Positions 1 through 10,515 of a stretch of 64,000 bases of DNA are shown here, in pieces. The position numbers and the translations under genes were made by a program. Under the pieces are notes generated by a model. It was not told where the DNA came from. It was given only the letters and a program-made list of their open reading frames with translations, and did no database searches. Numbering within the stretch: the stretch's first letter is position 1; each line of letters starts with the position of its first letter. The stretch spans positions 62,001 to 126,000 of the forward strand of contig JAUCBJ010002221.1 in the NCBI GenBank assembly GCA_032718475.1, in the 5' to 3' direction. The stretch comes from Nemertoderma westbladi (lineage: Eukaryota; Xenacoelomorpha; Nemertodermatida; Nemertodermatidae).

Positions 1-315
1 GGGGGGGTAGTAATAGTACGTTAGAAGTAATTAATATTAATAGTACCGTAGTAGATAACCCTAATCCCTTTATTACAGGAAATAATATTTTACCTGGTAG
101 TAGTAATTTAAATTTAAATTCAAATAATAACATTAATTCAAATATTCAGAATAATTCAAATAATTCGAATAATAATTTAAATTTTGAAAATCAAATAATT
201 CTAATTTAAATAATTTAAATCTCGTTTCAAATTCTAATAATTTAATTGATTTAACAAATAATATTGGGAATGGTGCTATTAATATGAGCGTGTCAGACGT
301 GTATAGCCCGGCAGG

Positions 316-460
316 CGGCGGCCTGGTAGGCCACGCAGTTAGTAGGCAGGAGGTGGCGGGGTTGAGCCAACCCGACGGCGGCCTGGTAGGCCACGTAGTT
401 GGTAGGCAGGAGGTAGCGGGGTTGAGCCAACCCGAGGTGGGCCTGATGGGCCACGCAGTA
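316..460 (+). repeat. 60-bp tandem repeat inside gag (about 2.4 copies)
   Basis: Units start at 316, 376 and 436 and keep the reading frame, giving a 20-residue protein repeat that contains GLVGH and RQEVAGLSQP. The third unit is diverged and incomplete. The multiple-of-three period suggests the duplication happened while the frame was translated. Confidence 0.8.
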
Positions 461-535
461 GTAGAGAGAGAGGCGGGGGTGAATAGACCCAGCCGTAGTA
501 GAGACAGTGCGTCGACTAGAGAGGGGTGTAGAGAC

Positions 536-905
536 GAAGTAAGAGATAGTGAAGTTAGATGTGGCGAGTGGGGGGGGGGGGGGGGGGGGCTACCGGCGCC
601 CCACCACATAAGACTAGTGGCGAGAGAGGGGGGGCAGAGAATGCCCCACAAGGGGGGTGTAGAGGTGTAGTAGGAGGTAGTGAAGTTAGAAGTAGCGGGT
701 GGGGGGGGGGGGGGGCTACAGGAGCCCCACCACGAAAGATTAGTGGCGAGAGAAGGGGGGTAGAGAATGTCCGACAAGAGGGACGCAGAAGTGTAGTAAG
801 AGATAGTGAAGTTAGAAGTGGCGGGTGGGGGGGGGGCTACGGGCACCCCACCGCGAGAGATTAGTAGAGAGAGAGGGGGGGCAGAGAGTGTCCCACAGGC
901 GTCGG
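536..905 (+). repeat. Three ~125-bp gag repeats, each with a pure G-run (20, 15 and 10 bases)
   Basis: Each unit reads AGATAGTGAAGTTAGA-like sequence, a G-run, CTAC, a CCCCACCRC segment and AGTGGCGAGAGA. The G-runs are 570-589, 701-715 and 827-836. The translated unit contains SEVRSGGWGGGG followed by ATGAPP. Differences in G-run length account for the frame changes in this part of gag. Confidence 0.8.
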
Positions 906-2669
906 CGGATAATGCGCGGGCCGAGCTAGGTAAACCGCAACACCCGGCGACGGAGAGTAATAAGGGGATTGCGAGTATCCCCAGCGGCGTGCGATCGAGC
1001 AGAGAGAGGCAGGTTGACGTCGCGAGAGGGCAGGCGAAGCGTCGAGCCCGATCAGAAGAGGGAAGAAGAACAGTGGAGTTTAACCGGGAGGTCGACGAGA
1101 GATCTCATGAGCCGGAATACTACACAGAAAAGAGAAGAAGGGAAGATAGTAGAAGAAGTGTCGCCACGAACGATAGGAGTGTGAGGACGGATAGCGGACC
1201 GTCGATAGTAGAGATGGAGTTAGGGAGTCAGTGGGGTCGAACTTCGGGAGATTGCCGTCGCCCCGGAGAAACGCACCGCACGCCAAGAGAGGGGTACAGG
1301 ACGTACCAATACAAAGTCGAGAACAGGAGAGGGGATCGAAGAGAAGCTTCCCGACGGGATATAGCTGCCGATCGAGAGTACGGTAGTCGCGGGGAGATTC
1401 GAGATTCGCGAAGAATAAACTTCGGTTCGAAAGGGCACATGCAGACTGCAGGACATACTGTAGGCCTTACTGCACATACTATTATAGGCCATGCTGGGAG
1501 AGATAGAGTAGGCGATGGGGTAGCGCGAACGACGGGATTAAACCCGGAAGTCGCGGAGTACATACCGGTAGGTAGGCGAGAGGTAGGTAGGCCTATATCG
1601 GTACAGCAGCATGACTATAATACACAGGGACATAACATATATCCAGGGGAGGGGGGAGTTATTGGAGATAGACGTATGGGCCCCAATGTATTAACATCAA
1701 CCCCAGTACCAAACATACCGGCCGGGGGGGGGACAGGGTGACATTCCCCCATCACAATATCGACAATATACCCCGATAGGAGCAAGAACATCGAACTCCC
1801 TGGACGAGAGCAGGTCGTGCGGACAGTCACCACCACACGCGGCCATACAGGGGACTGCTAGTCCACAGTTAGCTGGTAGCAGGGCCACACCGTGGCGGGG
1901 ACAGGAAGAAAATAACACCAAAAATAAACACAATCCCAATATACCCAGTAGGCCGAGTCTAGACAATCGAAACATTAAATCGGTACATATAAACCTAAGC
2001 GCGATACGTGAAGGACTATACAGGAAACGCTATAATCCAGGATTCCAATGTCAATTACATCGGGACGGAACCCATAAGACCAGGAGTTGTAAGTACTGGC
2101 AAGCGTTGCCCAAACGAGATCGTGTAGCCTACACAGACGCAAACGGACTATGTCATCGATGTGTGGTAAAAGGACACAGATCCGGAGAGTGTTGGAAAGG
2201 GAGAGGATGTGAAAGGACTAGACCAGGGGCAGAGAAGCCCATGAGTAAACATAAAGGAGTCGGGAAAGTAGAAGGAGGCGTGTTGCATACACACGCAGGA
2301 CGGACACAGTGCGAGGGGGCATTGCACGGGCAGACGCCATGTGTACCAAGGAACGAGCGGGGGTCGTCGAGGCCTTTAATGCCAGCGCACATACGAAGGG
2401 GGAGGCCAGCAGGGGTAGCACCGAAGAGAGTGTGGCGAAGAGTTAGAGGACGTATAGGAGGGCAGCGGGAGAGTGCCTACTGGAAGAAGGGGCACCTGAG
2501 AGTTTTTAGTCGTCCAAAGTTTTGGACTGAGGGGGGTGGGAATGAGGGCGAGACGCCCTTCCCACGCACAAAATATAAAATAATTATTTAATTAAAATAA
2601 GAAAATAATTAAATAATACAGAGTAGGTAGAAGTTAGGTAGTAAGAGTTAGTTAGTTAGTTAGTTAGGA

Positions 2670-2939
2670 GGTACGTAGTACCGAGAGAGTTAGTTAGTTA
2701 GTTAGTTAAGAGGGTACGTAGTACCGCTAGTTAGAGTAAGAGTTAGAGGGTACGCAGTACCGTTAGTAAGAGTAGAGTCAGAGAAGTTAGTAAGAGGGTA
2801 CGTAGTACCGGTTAGTAAGAGTAGAGTTAGAGAAGTTAGTTAGAGAGGGTACGTAGTACCGCTAGTTAGAGTAAGAGTTAGAGGGTACGTAGTACCGTTA
2901 GTTAGTGGAGTTAGAGTTAGTTAGAGGGTACATAGTACC
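2670..2939. repeat. Seven spaced palindromes GGTACGTAGTACC
   Basis: Copies start at 2670, 2713, 2749 (cGcA variant), 2797, 2848, 2884 and 2927 (caTA variant), spaced 36-51 bases apart. Each can form a short hairpin in DNA or RNA; the spacers are TTAG-rich. Confidence 0.85.
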
Positions 2940-3122
2940 GTTAGTTAGAAAGAAAGTAGTAAGCAGAGTGGTTGTGGGCACCGCAAGCGCCACGTAGTTA
3001 GAGTTAGTAGGGAATGCGTTGAACTTAGTGGGGCACGGGCGTGATGACGTGTTTGATGTAAGAGAAGGGTATGTTAATTAGGGTGGGTGCCGGGCACAAG
3101 AGGTGCCGGGCACAAAAAAAAA

Positions 3123-3250
3123 GAGTTAGTAGTAGAGTTAGTTGAGTTAGTAGAGAGTTAGTAGTAGAGTTAGTTGAGTTAGTAGAGAGTTAGTAGTAGA
3201 GTTAGTTGAGTTAGTAGAGAGTTAGTAGTAGAGTTAGTTGAGTTAGTAGA
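3123..3250. repeat. 32-bp tandem repeat, about four copies
   Basis: Near-identical units start at 3123, 3155 and 3187 and continue to about 3250. The unit is GAGTTAGTAGTAGAG followed by TTAGTTGAGTTAGTAGA. It is non-coding and lies inside the satellite region. Confidence 0.8.
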
Positions 3251-3410
3251 GAGTTAGTAGAGAGTTAGTAGAGTTAGTGAGAGTTAGTAGTAGTTCACAT
3301 AATTAACGTACCCACTCTGCCGGCATTCAGAGCGTCATGTGTAGGCGAGTAGACGTAAAGGGTGTAGATGCAAAGGAGGTAAGTTAGAGATAGAGTAGAG
3401 TAGCAGAGAG

Positions 3411-3574
3411 GGCACATAGGGTGCCAGGTAGTAGAGTTAGAGTGTTAGAGGTAGTAGAGAGGGTACATAGGGTACCAGTGAGTAGAAGAGTAGAGACGGG
3501 CACGTAGGGTGCCAGGTAGTAAAGTTAGAGAGTTAGAGGTAGTAGAGTAGAGCAGAGAGGGCACATAGGGTGCC
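3411..3574. repeat. Four spaced palindromes GGCACATAGGGTGCC and variants
   Basis: Hairpin-capable words start at 3411, 3462 (GGTACATAGGGTACC), 3499 and 3560. The 3462 copy carries paired changes in both arms, so pairing is kept while sequence differs. They resemble the GGTACGTAGTACC series upstream. Confidence 0.75.
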
Positions 3575-4171
3575 AGGTAGTAGAGTTAGAGAGTTGGTAG
3601 ACTCAAAGGAGTCAAGTAGAGTTAGTAGAAGTAGAGAGCTAGTAGGAGTTAGTTAGACTTAGTAGTTCTAGTTAGAGTTAGTAGAAAGTTAGAGGCTTTA
3701 GTTAGAGCCAGAAGTAGTGAGAGTTAGCGGAGAGTAGAGTTAGTAGTTAGTAGAGTTAGATAGTTAGAGTTAGTAAGCAGTAGGTAGATGGTATGATAGC
3801 ACAGGTGTAGCATTGGAGATTAGGGCCTTAGGGAGGGCAAGAGAGATAGCGAGAGGTGGTATGGAGATAGTGTGGAGAGAGTGTGGGCGCAATTCAAGCG
3901 TGGGGGGGGAGAAGTGAGAAGAAGAGTGAGGGACAGGGAAGTCCAAGAGTTAGAGCAAGAGAGGAGAGGAAGAGTAGAGTCAGGGCGAAAGTGTTGGGGA
4001 AACAAAAGTTGTGTGAGAGAAGCGCACGATCGGCCCGACACGAAACGCCAGAGGGTAGCAATATCATACCCATAGGGAGCGGCCCGGAAAGCCGGCTCCG
4101 AAAGAAAATAACCCACCCCACACCCGATACTAGATCGGGATCCAGCGGAATTGTAGCGCACTTTTTGGTGG

Positions 4172-4200
4172 ATGCTATCTTCTCACCGGGAAGATAGCAT
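4172..4200 (+). other. Perfect stem-loop just before the polypurine tract
   Basis: Arms 4172-4182 and 4190-4200 (ATGCTATCTTC / GAAGATAGCAT) are perfectly complementary over 11 bp with a 7-base loop. An open frame (3883-4197, no recognised domain) ends in it. It could be an RNA structure of the element; no function is shown. Confidence 0.6.
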
Positions 4201-4209
4201 GGGGGGGAG
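4201..4209 (+). promoter_or_regulatory. Polypurine tract of the LTR element
   Basis: GGGGGGGAG lies directly before the TG that starts the LTR at 4210. This is the expected place and composition for the primer of plus-strand DNA synthesis in LTR retrotransposons. Confidence 0.7.
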
Positions 4210-4758
4210 TGTTAGCTTATCCAATTCCGCTAACATGAACCCACAAAGTAAGCCGTTGAGCAATATTGGGAGCACGAGGTTGATTACCAATCAACCTCGT
4301 GTCAGCCCAGTAAACGGGGACAATAGGCCCCAAAGGAGACACACACAATAAGGGTCAGGGGCCAAACCCCTAACAGAGAGAGAACAACAGGGGCAACGGG
4401 AAACACACCAGGGAAGGTGAAAGGGCGAGAAGTGGGATATTAGCCAATGGGGGGACAGCATCGACTAGGTACAGTAATATGGCCAACTGTGCAGTACATA
4501 TATTACCTGTTGGTGCTTCCCTATTCAGTTTAGTTTACTCAGTCAGATCAGTAGGGTGGAACGGGGACTTCTGTCACCGTCCGCTACCGCCATCATACTT
4601 ATCTACCGGTAACCGTGTCATACTATACTGTGCTATATCAGACTATTATACCTTTATACATATTACCGAACATCAGAACTCTTTTACCTTTCACACAAGG
4701 CGGGGACGCGTGGATAGAAAACCCAATGGATAAACCGGGATCCGTAGATCCCGTCACA
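4210..4758 (+). mobile_element. 3' LTR of the BEL/Pao-type element
   Basis: The 549-bp segment starts TGTTAGC after a polypurine tract and ends GTCACA. It is homologous along its length to the solo LTR at 43000-43587 on the opposite strand: both have a 5' palindromic start around AATTCCGC, a hairpin flanked by AGCAATATTGG and ACGGGGACAAT, a TATTAGCCAAT box, a TTTAGTTTACTCAGTCA segment, an ACGCGT word, AATAAAC and a final GGGATC-GATCCCG hairpin. The AATAAAC near the end is a plausible polyadenylation signal. The 5' LTR would lie left of the window. Confidence 0.8.
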
Positions 4759-4795
4759 AATAATACACGTAAAATCATACAACATTTACCCTAAC

Positions 4796-5676
4796 TGTAA
4801 TAATAATAATAACTTGATCTACACTGAATTATATAAGTTATTTCTTCTAATATCATACATTTTTGAAATAATTCGTCCTGAAAATATTTGTTCATGTTGC
4901 ATTAAAAATATAATCTTATCAGAATCCTGTAAAGTTTTAATAATATCGGGAAATAAATTTCTACAAACATCATAAATTGGATATCTACATAGAAAATGTA
5001 TTTCATCTTCAACTTCATCTAATATACACAATTTACATTTTCTATTCTGTAAAGGCATATTTTGGTAGCGTCCCACTTCTACATTTAGCTGCAAAATGCC
5101 GCATCTAAATTGAGCTAAAAAGCTCCGTTGCTTTCTGCCTAGCAGATTAGATTTCACATATAATTCTGCACCGTAACTAGTTTTGAAGTTCTTATACTGC
5201 CTGAGTTTCGGTTTTTCTTGCACTTCTGCCTTCCAAATATGATGGAAATATTTTGAACAGCATTTAGAAAAATCATTTAAATTGCACTTAGTTTTAGAAT
5301 TGTATTGATGATCACCGAATTCGACAAGATTAAATATAGCCTTTAATTCTCTACACCATCCAGCGTTATTTTCATATTCATAGTTAAAAAACTTTTTTGC
5401 TATTCTGGATTGGTTCATACCAACTAGCTTATTCCAAAATCTACACATAGAAATATAATGTCGTTGTCTAGAAGATATCCACCCAACATCACCTTCAACA
5501 GCTAAATTTGGAGAGAATCGATGAACACCTAAGAAATAGCGCATCACTTTTAACTGAACCATTCTTGCCTCTAATGATACAACGTATCCCCAAACACTTG
5601 ACCCGTAGTCCAGAATCGGCGCAACAGAAGATAATAATAGCTTAGTATAAGTATCATAATTAAAGCCTCCTAATGA
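4796..5676 (-). pseudogene. 3' end of a LINE (RT thumb/C-terminal domain), 5' truncated
   Basis: On the minus strand the frame opens after a stop near 5677. It reads a PILDYGSSVWG motif (typical just after the RT domain of many LINEs) and ends about 285 residues later at 4819 with a Cys-rich segment, KCKLCILDEVEDEIHFLC, the C-terminal zinc-like motif of such proteins. RT motifs and the endonuclease are missing, as expected for a 5'-truncated insertion. A (TTA)n-like tail (about 4798-4813) marks the 3' end. The frame itself is free of stops over about 285 codons, so this copy is fairly young. Confidence 0.75.
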
Positions 5677-6377
5677 CTTAACTTATTTATTATACCCCCG
5701 AAATACACTATTATTATTGTAGTGCAATGAAATGTATCTGGTGGTGGGTGAAACACTTGGAAATTAAAATGATTGGAACAATTGGTATTTCTTATTAATT
5801 GCATGACAGCCAGATAGACTTAGTGCTTTACCTACCGGTAGCTATTAATAATAATCAGTAGCTATAAACTATTAACATGGCTACAAACGCCACCATAAAT
5901 TTAAGCAAAATTTTTATAACATAATTTAAGTCATTTTTACATTTTTTTATGCCACAACTAATATAATTTGTGCAGTTTCTATCACTTATAATATATATAC
6001 AATCATTTCGTAATGTTACAATTTTGGAATAAAACTACATACATACTTGTTGCAAAGTACTTTACAGTGTTCTGATCCTCGTGGCTTTATTTTCACTCAC
6101 TCACTACGTTCGTTCGTGTAATAAGTACTCGGATCATCACACTGTAAAGTGCTACTTTACACAGAAGTATGTAAATAGTTAATTAGTTGTATCAAATGAT
6201 ATTGGTACCGACCCATAAAGCTATTTATTTTAACCTTTATTGTAATGTATTACATTTATTTATTGTATATTTAAACATTTATTATTGTATTTACGATGCG
6301 ATACCTGACAACATAATACCAATAATTCCATTTTATTTGCGGTGGACTTCATAAATTTTAGGTTTGGGCTCTGACTA
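5677..6377. other. Intergenic AT-rich DNA with one foldback element
   Basis: Apart from the foldback at 6039-6174 I see no coding signal or known repeat here. Confidence 0.5.
6039..6174. mobile_element. Small foldback/MITE-like element (136 bp)
   Basis: TACATACTT with AGTACTTTACAGTG and GATCC at the left is repeated in inverted form at the right (about 6132-6173), giving imperfect arms of about 38 bp. The centre holds CACTCACTACGTTCGTTCGTG. The ends read TACATACTT/AAGTATGTA. No gene is inside. Confidence 0.65.
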
Positions 6378-7207
6378 CTAGGATCGGCATGCTGCAGTGC
6401 AGCTGCATTTTTAAGAATGCTGTGCCGGCTTATCGACAAAATTGCACCGCCACAACTCCCTATCACCCATGGCATTTGCTAGATCATCCGCATCTTCAAG
6501 GCCAGTGTCCTTTAAGATGCGTTTCAAGAAAGTCATGGGCTGTCCACCATGCTTATTCACTCCATGAGGCTGCCAAAGTACAAGATTATGCACTGGCTGG
6601 TCCTCATGGCGAAAGCAATGTCCTGCAAAGCGGAGGCGATTTTGTTCTAGTGTCAAGCTTGGGGGAACCAATGAGACACCTCCAATGTTATATAGTGTCT
6701 GGTTGGAGATGTGTGCATTGAACTTGACACAATGAACCCGACGTAGCATTCTTGTGAATGTGCCATCCAGAGATTTGGTGTCCTCAGCAGTTAGTTTGGT
6801 GTCCTCACTCAGCTGTGTCGCAGTGTCCGAGTGGATACGGTTATCATCACCCCATCATCATTATGATGATCTAAGGACATGCGTAGAACATAGTCAACCA
6901 AAATTATGAACAAGAATGGCGCAAGTGTGTCTCCTTGGAGGACTCCCCATAATACTTCAAATGGTTCTGTGTCACCATCAACAGTAGACACAAATGTTGT
7001 CGAACCATCGTATACTGATCTGATTGCTGCAATAATTTCATCAAGAATCCCATATAATGAAAGTATGCTGAACATACGTGAGCGAGAGACTGAATCAAAG
7101 GCCTTGAAGAAGTCAACAAAGATAACAGCCAGATGCCTGTCTTCCTTTTCTGATAACTCTTCAATTATCCTTCTAAATGCCAAAATGGGCTCCATGGTCC
7201 CACAACC
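6378..7207 (-). pseudogene. LINE family B copy, 5' truncated and internally deleted
   Basis: The minus strand encodes the C-terminal region (6411-6749, with LYNIGGVSLVPPSLTLEQNR) and part of the RT (6845-7207, with FVDFFKAFDSVS and VLWGVLQGDTLAPFLF). Compared with the longest copy at 59155-62420, about 450 bp containing the FADD box is missing and a ~40-bp filler lies at the junction (about 6803-6845). Homology stops abruptly at 7207. The 3' end is GATCCTAGTAG, matching the (TAG)n tails of other copies. Confidence 0.85.
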
Positions 7208-8100
7208 TGGACACGCCACTGCGCTAGGTGGGCTCTTGTCGTATGAAAGTAAGTAATTATTCATAAAACTTACTATAATTTACCTAAAGTTCCTTATTTT
7301 CCCATTTAAATATATGCGTGATGATGGAAACGTATATTAAAATACATATTCAATATAAACAATGCAAAGACAACATGGACCAATAGACATAGAAAGTAAT
7401 AAAATATATGAATTAAAATAAATTAGTTATATAAAATGAATTTAAAATTAACCGTTTAACGCCCACACCTACTTCCACATGTCAAAAATGTTTCATATTT
7501 TGGAAACTAACTCAAAATGGCCCAATAAAAAAACTTTACTTTTACACTTTTGCAAAAAAAGTGTTTGTTCAGAAGTTACAGCTATGTTCCATTTAAGGTG
7601 GGGTGGGCATTAGAGCACATATTTTTTTCTAAATTTGTTGGAAAGGCATTCTCCACAAACTCTATACTTTATAACACAAACTTTATAAGTTCTTACATAA
7701 ATTATATAGGACCCCATTGATTGTTCAGAAGCTACTGCAGTTTGTTAGGCTACAGTATTCAGCTACAGTATGTATAAGCAGGTCATCGGCTTACTGATAT
7801 AAACTAACTGGAAAAAAAGTTATTAAGATAGGTTCCGGTAGCCGTTTATCAGATGATGTATACACGATGATGATTGACACGACCACTGCACTGTGGTGTA
7901 GTTGGTTGCGGTTACGCGATCATGAGTATACTGCTGTACTGGGCCTACTGTCGTACTTAGTCTGTCAGTGTACTGCTATATATATATACTGCGATATAAT
8001 GGTGCCCACGCAACTCTGCTGCACTTGCCGCAGCGGGGCTTGTCGGGGGTGCAGGTGCTCCAAAGCTTGAGTTCCCTGCACCTCGTGTACTCCACTAACC
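7208..8100. other. Non-coding stretch containing a MITE-like element
   Basis: Besides the inverted-repeat element at 7450-7612 there is no recognisable gene. Confidence 0.4.
7450..7612. mobile_element. MITE-like inverted-repeat element, copy 1
   Basis: It starts AACCGTTTAACGCCCA and ends ATGTTCCATTTAAGGTG (7584-7600) plus GGGTGGGCATTA; the two ends are imperfect inverted copies. The same end sequences flank copy 2 at 12456-12836. It is about 163 bp and non-coding. Confidence 0.6.
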
Positions 8101-8190
8101 CTCAATCAATGCGCCAATGGACCAACGGCAGCCGTCCTTCCAGCCAGTTCGTCGACGAATCATTCCTCTCCGAATTCGTCGTCTCAACCC

Positions 8191-9052
8191 TTGGATCTAC
8201 ACTCGACCTCGTCCTCATCCACCTCCCTAGACTCTGATTCAGACGACATGGATACCACTCTGGTACCCGAACCTGAGGGTACCCTTGCTCCGACTGCTCT
8301 TTTCTCCCCGGTGGAATCCATCGAGTCGGCCTTCGGAGGCGTCTGGGTCAACGAACCGGGCACCTCTACTGACTCCTTCTGGGCGGACATAGACAAGCGC
8401 CTAACACACCTAACACACATCGTGGCGGTACTTTGTTCCCGGCAGAAACGTCGGTAGGAGAGCAGCAGGGATGCTCGCGGACGAGATCGGCCTCCTCAAC
8501 CGAGGAGTCCACCTGTTGGACCGCTTCCTCTGCTTCGCTGCAACAGTGTTCCAGTGTGATCCTCAGGTGTTTAAAGGGGCAGATATTCGCAGAACTGTGA
8601 TGCGTCGGATAGATATGTGGGAACGGGGTGAGTCCGAGCAGCTGACACGCGAGGCAGAGCGCTACGCCTCGAAGTTTACTTCTTCTCGAGGACGCCCAGG
8701 TCGTACTACAACAGACAACGCCACCCGTATCTTTAACTATAAGGTTCTTGCCCGCCAGAACCGGGCTGCACTTCGAGGAGTCACCAACAGGGACGGCAGC
8801 TGTGTCCTGGAACCCAACTCCCAGGCTGAGGGCTAGCGCGTCGGTGTCACTGAACGAGATGTGCTGGAGTCGAAATACCCTGACCCCATCACTCCACCCC
8901 AAGACGTCTTTGTGGTCCCTGCCAGTGGTCTACCCCCCTTTGAGGACGTCGACATCACTGCCCAGGTTGTCCTGAAGGTCGCGCAGAACCTGCAGGGTAG
9001 TCCCGGGCCGGTGGGTGGTGACGCTCTGGTGAGTTCTGGCACTCGCTACTGA
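8191..9052 (+). pseudogene. N-terminal part of an RT-nuclease retroelement protein
   Basis: Frames at 8191-8457, 8471-8836 and 8861-9052 follow one another with two frame changes and one stop. The text is an acidic Ser/Thr-rich start, a basic helical segment (RRIDMWERGESEQLTREAER), a segment around DVLESKYPDPITPP, then a PGPVGGDAL stretch that corresponds to the start of the RT domain. It resembles the N-terminal part of a multicopy RT-plus-C-terminal-nuclease protein family that I recall from sponges, cnidarians and other aquatic animals; I cannot name the clade. The reading stops where the minisatellite begins. Confidence 0.55.
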
Positions 9053-9104
9053 TGCGGTACGACACCCACAGTAGCCGGCTCTGGGAAGCGTGCGCGGCCC
9101 TCGA

Positions 9105-9610
9105 CTTCACCGGTTTCTCCGACTTCACCGGTGGTGCAGGCTGTTGTCGCGCCCCTAATGGACCCGGTCGTTCCTCTGACCTCACCGGCGGTGCAGGCGG
9201 TTGTCGCAGCCATAACGGACTCGGTCGTTCCTCCGAATTCACCGGTGGTGCAGGTGCAGGCGTTTGTCGCGCCCGTAACGGACTGAATTCTTCCTCCGTC
9301 TTCACCGTCGGTGCAGGCGGTTGTTGCGCCACTTACGGACTCGGTCGTTCCTCTGACTTCACCAGTGGTGCAGGTGGTCATCGCGCCTGTAACGCACTCG
9401 ATTGTCCCTCTGACTTCACCAGCGGTGTAGGCGGTTGTTGCGCCAGTAACGGAGTCTGTCGTTCCTCTGACTTCACCAGCAGTGCAGGCGGTTGTCGCGC
9501 CCTAACAGACTCAGACGTTTCTCTGACTTCAGCGGCGGTGGTGCAGACTGATGTCGCGCCCATAATGGACTCGGTCGTTCCCCCGACTTCACCGGCGGTG
9601 CAAGAACCAT
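9105..9610 (+). repeat. 57-bp minisatellite (nine units) inside the RT pseudogene
   Basis: The word TCACCGGYGGTGCAGG recurs at steps of 57, 57, 63, 57, 57, 57, 56 and 60 bp. In the frame that continues from upstream, the unit is 19 residues and contains SPVVQAVVAP and TDSVVP. All three forward frames are largely open, which makes long but misleading ORFs. One 6-bp internal duplication is seen near 9250. Confidence 0.9.
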
Positions 9611-10515
9611 GCAACAAGTGCTCGGACTGCTGTCAGTGTTGGTACGCTGACGACGCCTCAGCTGTCGGCAGACTGGCAGCTGTACATCGGTGGTGGCTGA
9701 TGCTGAAAGAATTCGGCCCCTCAATCGGATACTTCCCCAAGCCGAGTAAGAGCCAGTTGGTTATCAAACATGGACCGGAAGACGCTGCCCACGAGATATT
9801 CGGCTCCAGTGGTGTCCGGATATCTCACGGCCACCGCTTTCTTGGAGGCTATGTTGGCAACTCCGTTGGCAAGCGGGCGTTTCTAGCGGAGAAGGTGTCT
9901 GGCTGGACAAAGTCCATCGACATCCTAGCGGACGTCGCGACAGTGTTCCCTCAGACAGCCCACTCAGTGATGAGCCGCTGTCTGCAAGCTGAGTGGGACT
10001 ACATCCTCCGGGTGTGCAACCCACACAAGTCAGAACTCGCTCCGATCCGGTCGATGTTGGCCAACCGATACATCCCCTCTCTCTTCGGTTCGACCCCCAG
10101 CCCAGCCCTCGATCGGCTCCTGCTTCTCCCGGTCCGACACGGTGGTCTGCGCTTCCGGGACCCCATCGAGCGATCCGGGCTGGTCCATCTCGCATCGACT
10201 TCCAGTACTGCGAGGGTTGTGGAGGCCATAGAGACTGGCGGGCGTCTCCACGTCGCTGACCACATCGCCTGCCTCAAGACAGCCCTTGTTGAGTGTCGAC
10301 AGACACAGGACGCCTCCTGTAAGGCCAAATTCGAGGCCTCTCTGGCGGCGTTCCCACCTGATCAGCGCCGAACTGTCACCCGGGCGGCGAAATACAAGAT
10401 TGGTGGATGGCTCACTGCACAACCCTCGCCCATAGACCACACCCACCTGGACCCGCAGTCTTTTCGGGACAACCTCGCGTTGCGGTATAGTATGGCCCCC
10501 CAGACCTTCCATTAA
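9604..10515 (+). pseudogene. RT palm-end and connector of the RT-nuclease retroelement
   Basis: The open frame contains the catalytic box CWYADDASAVGRL (near 9640), then RRWW-like and YFPKPSKSQLVIK motifs, GHRFLGGYVG, LLLPVRHGGLRFRDP and a C-terminal FRDNLALRYSM segment that normally leads into a Cys/His motif. The RT finger and palm motifs that should come before YADD are absent, replaced by the 57-bp repeats. The first ~170 codons of the apparent 487-codon ORF are repeat sequence in a non-original frame. The enzyme cannot be active. Confidence 0.7.

Larger units (their letters stand above)
2..2591 (+). pseudogene. Gag-like gene of a non-autonomous BEL/Pao-type LTR retrotransposon (5' cut by window edge)
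   Basis: The reading frame is already open at the left edge and begins with an Asn/Ser-rich low-complexity stretch (2-290). It continues through a Gly/Arg/Glu-rich region (284-1741) and ends in a basic segment with two zinc-knuckle-like motifs: C-x2-H-x4-H-x4-C near 2050, then CHRCVVKGHRSGEC (C-x2-C-x4-H-x4-C) near 2154-2195. Two Cys/His motifs about 30 residues apart, the second just after an xGLC segment, are what I know from BEL/Pao gag proteins. The frame changes at least three times (near 200, in the G-runs near 580 and 710-830, and between 1741 and 1990), so no single protein can be read. No protease, RT or integrase follows before the LTR at 4210, so the element could not move without help. 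Gag would package the element RNA. Another LTR superfamily is possible. Confidence 0.6.
2610..3790. repeat. GAGTTAG-rich degenerate satellite between gag and the 3' LTR
   Basis: About 1.2 kb is built almost wholly from GAGTTAG/TTAGTAGA-type words with interspersed palindromes. It sits where pol would be in an autonomous element. I see no coding sequence in it. Confidence 0.75.

Noticed and set aside
1080-1975. Several minus-strand ORFs opposite gag
   Set aside because: No domain recognised; they are shadows of the GC-rich, biased gag sequence.
2670-3574. CRISPR array
   Set aside because: Repeats are short palindromes with repetitive spacers in a eukaryotic LTR element; no cas-like gene is present.
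9052-9610. N-terminal ~170 residues of a long Gly/Cys-rich ORF leading into the RT motifs
   Set aside because: This is the 57-bp repeat read in a frame that does not continue from the upstream RT sequence; it is open only because the repeat has few stops.
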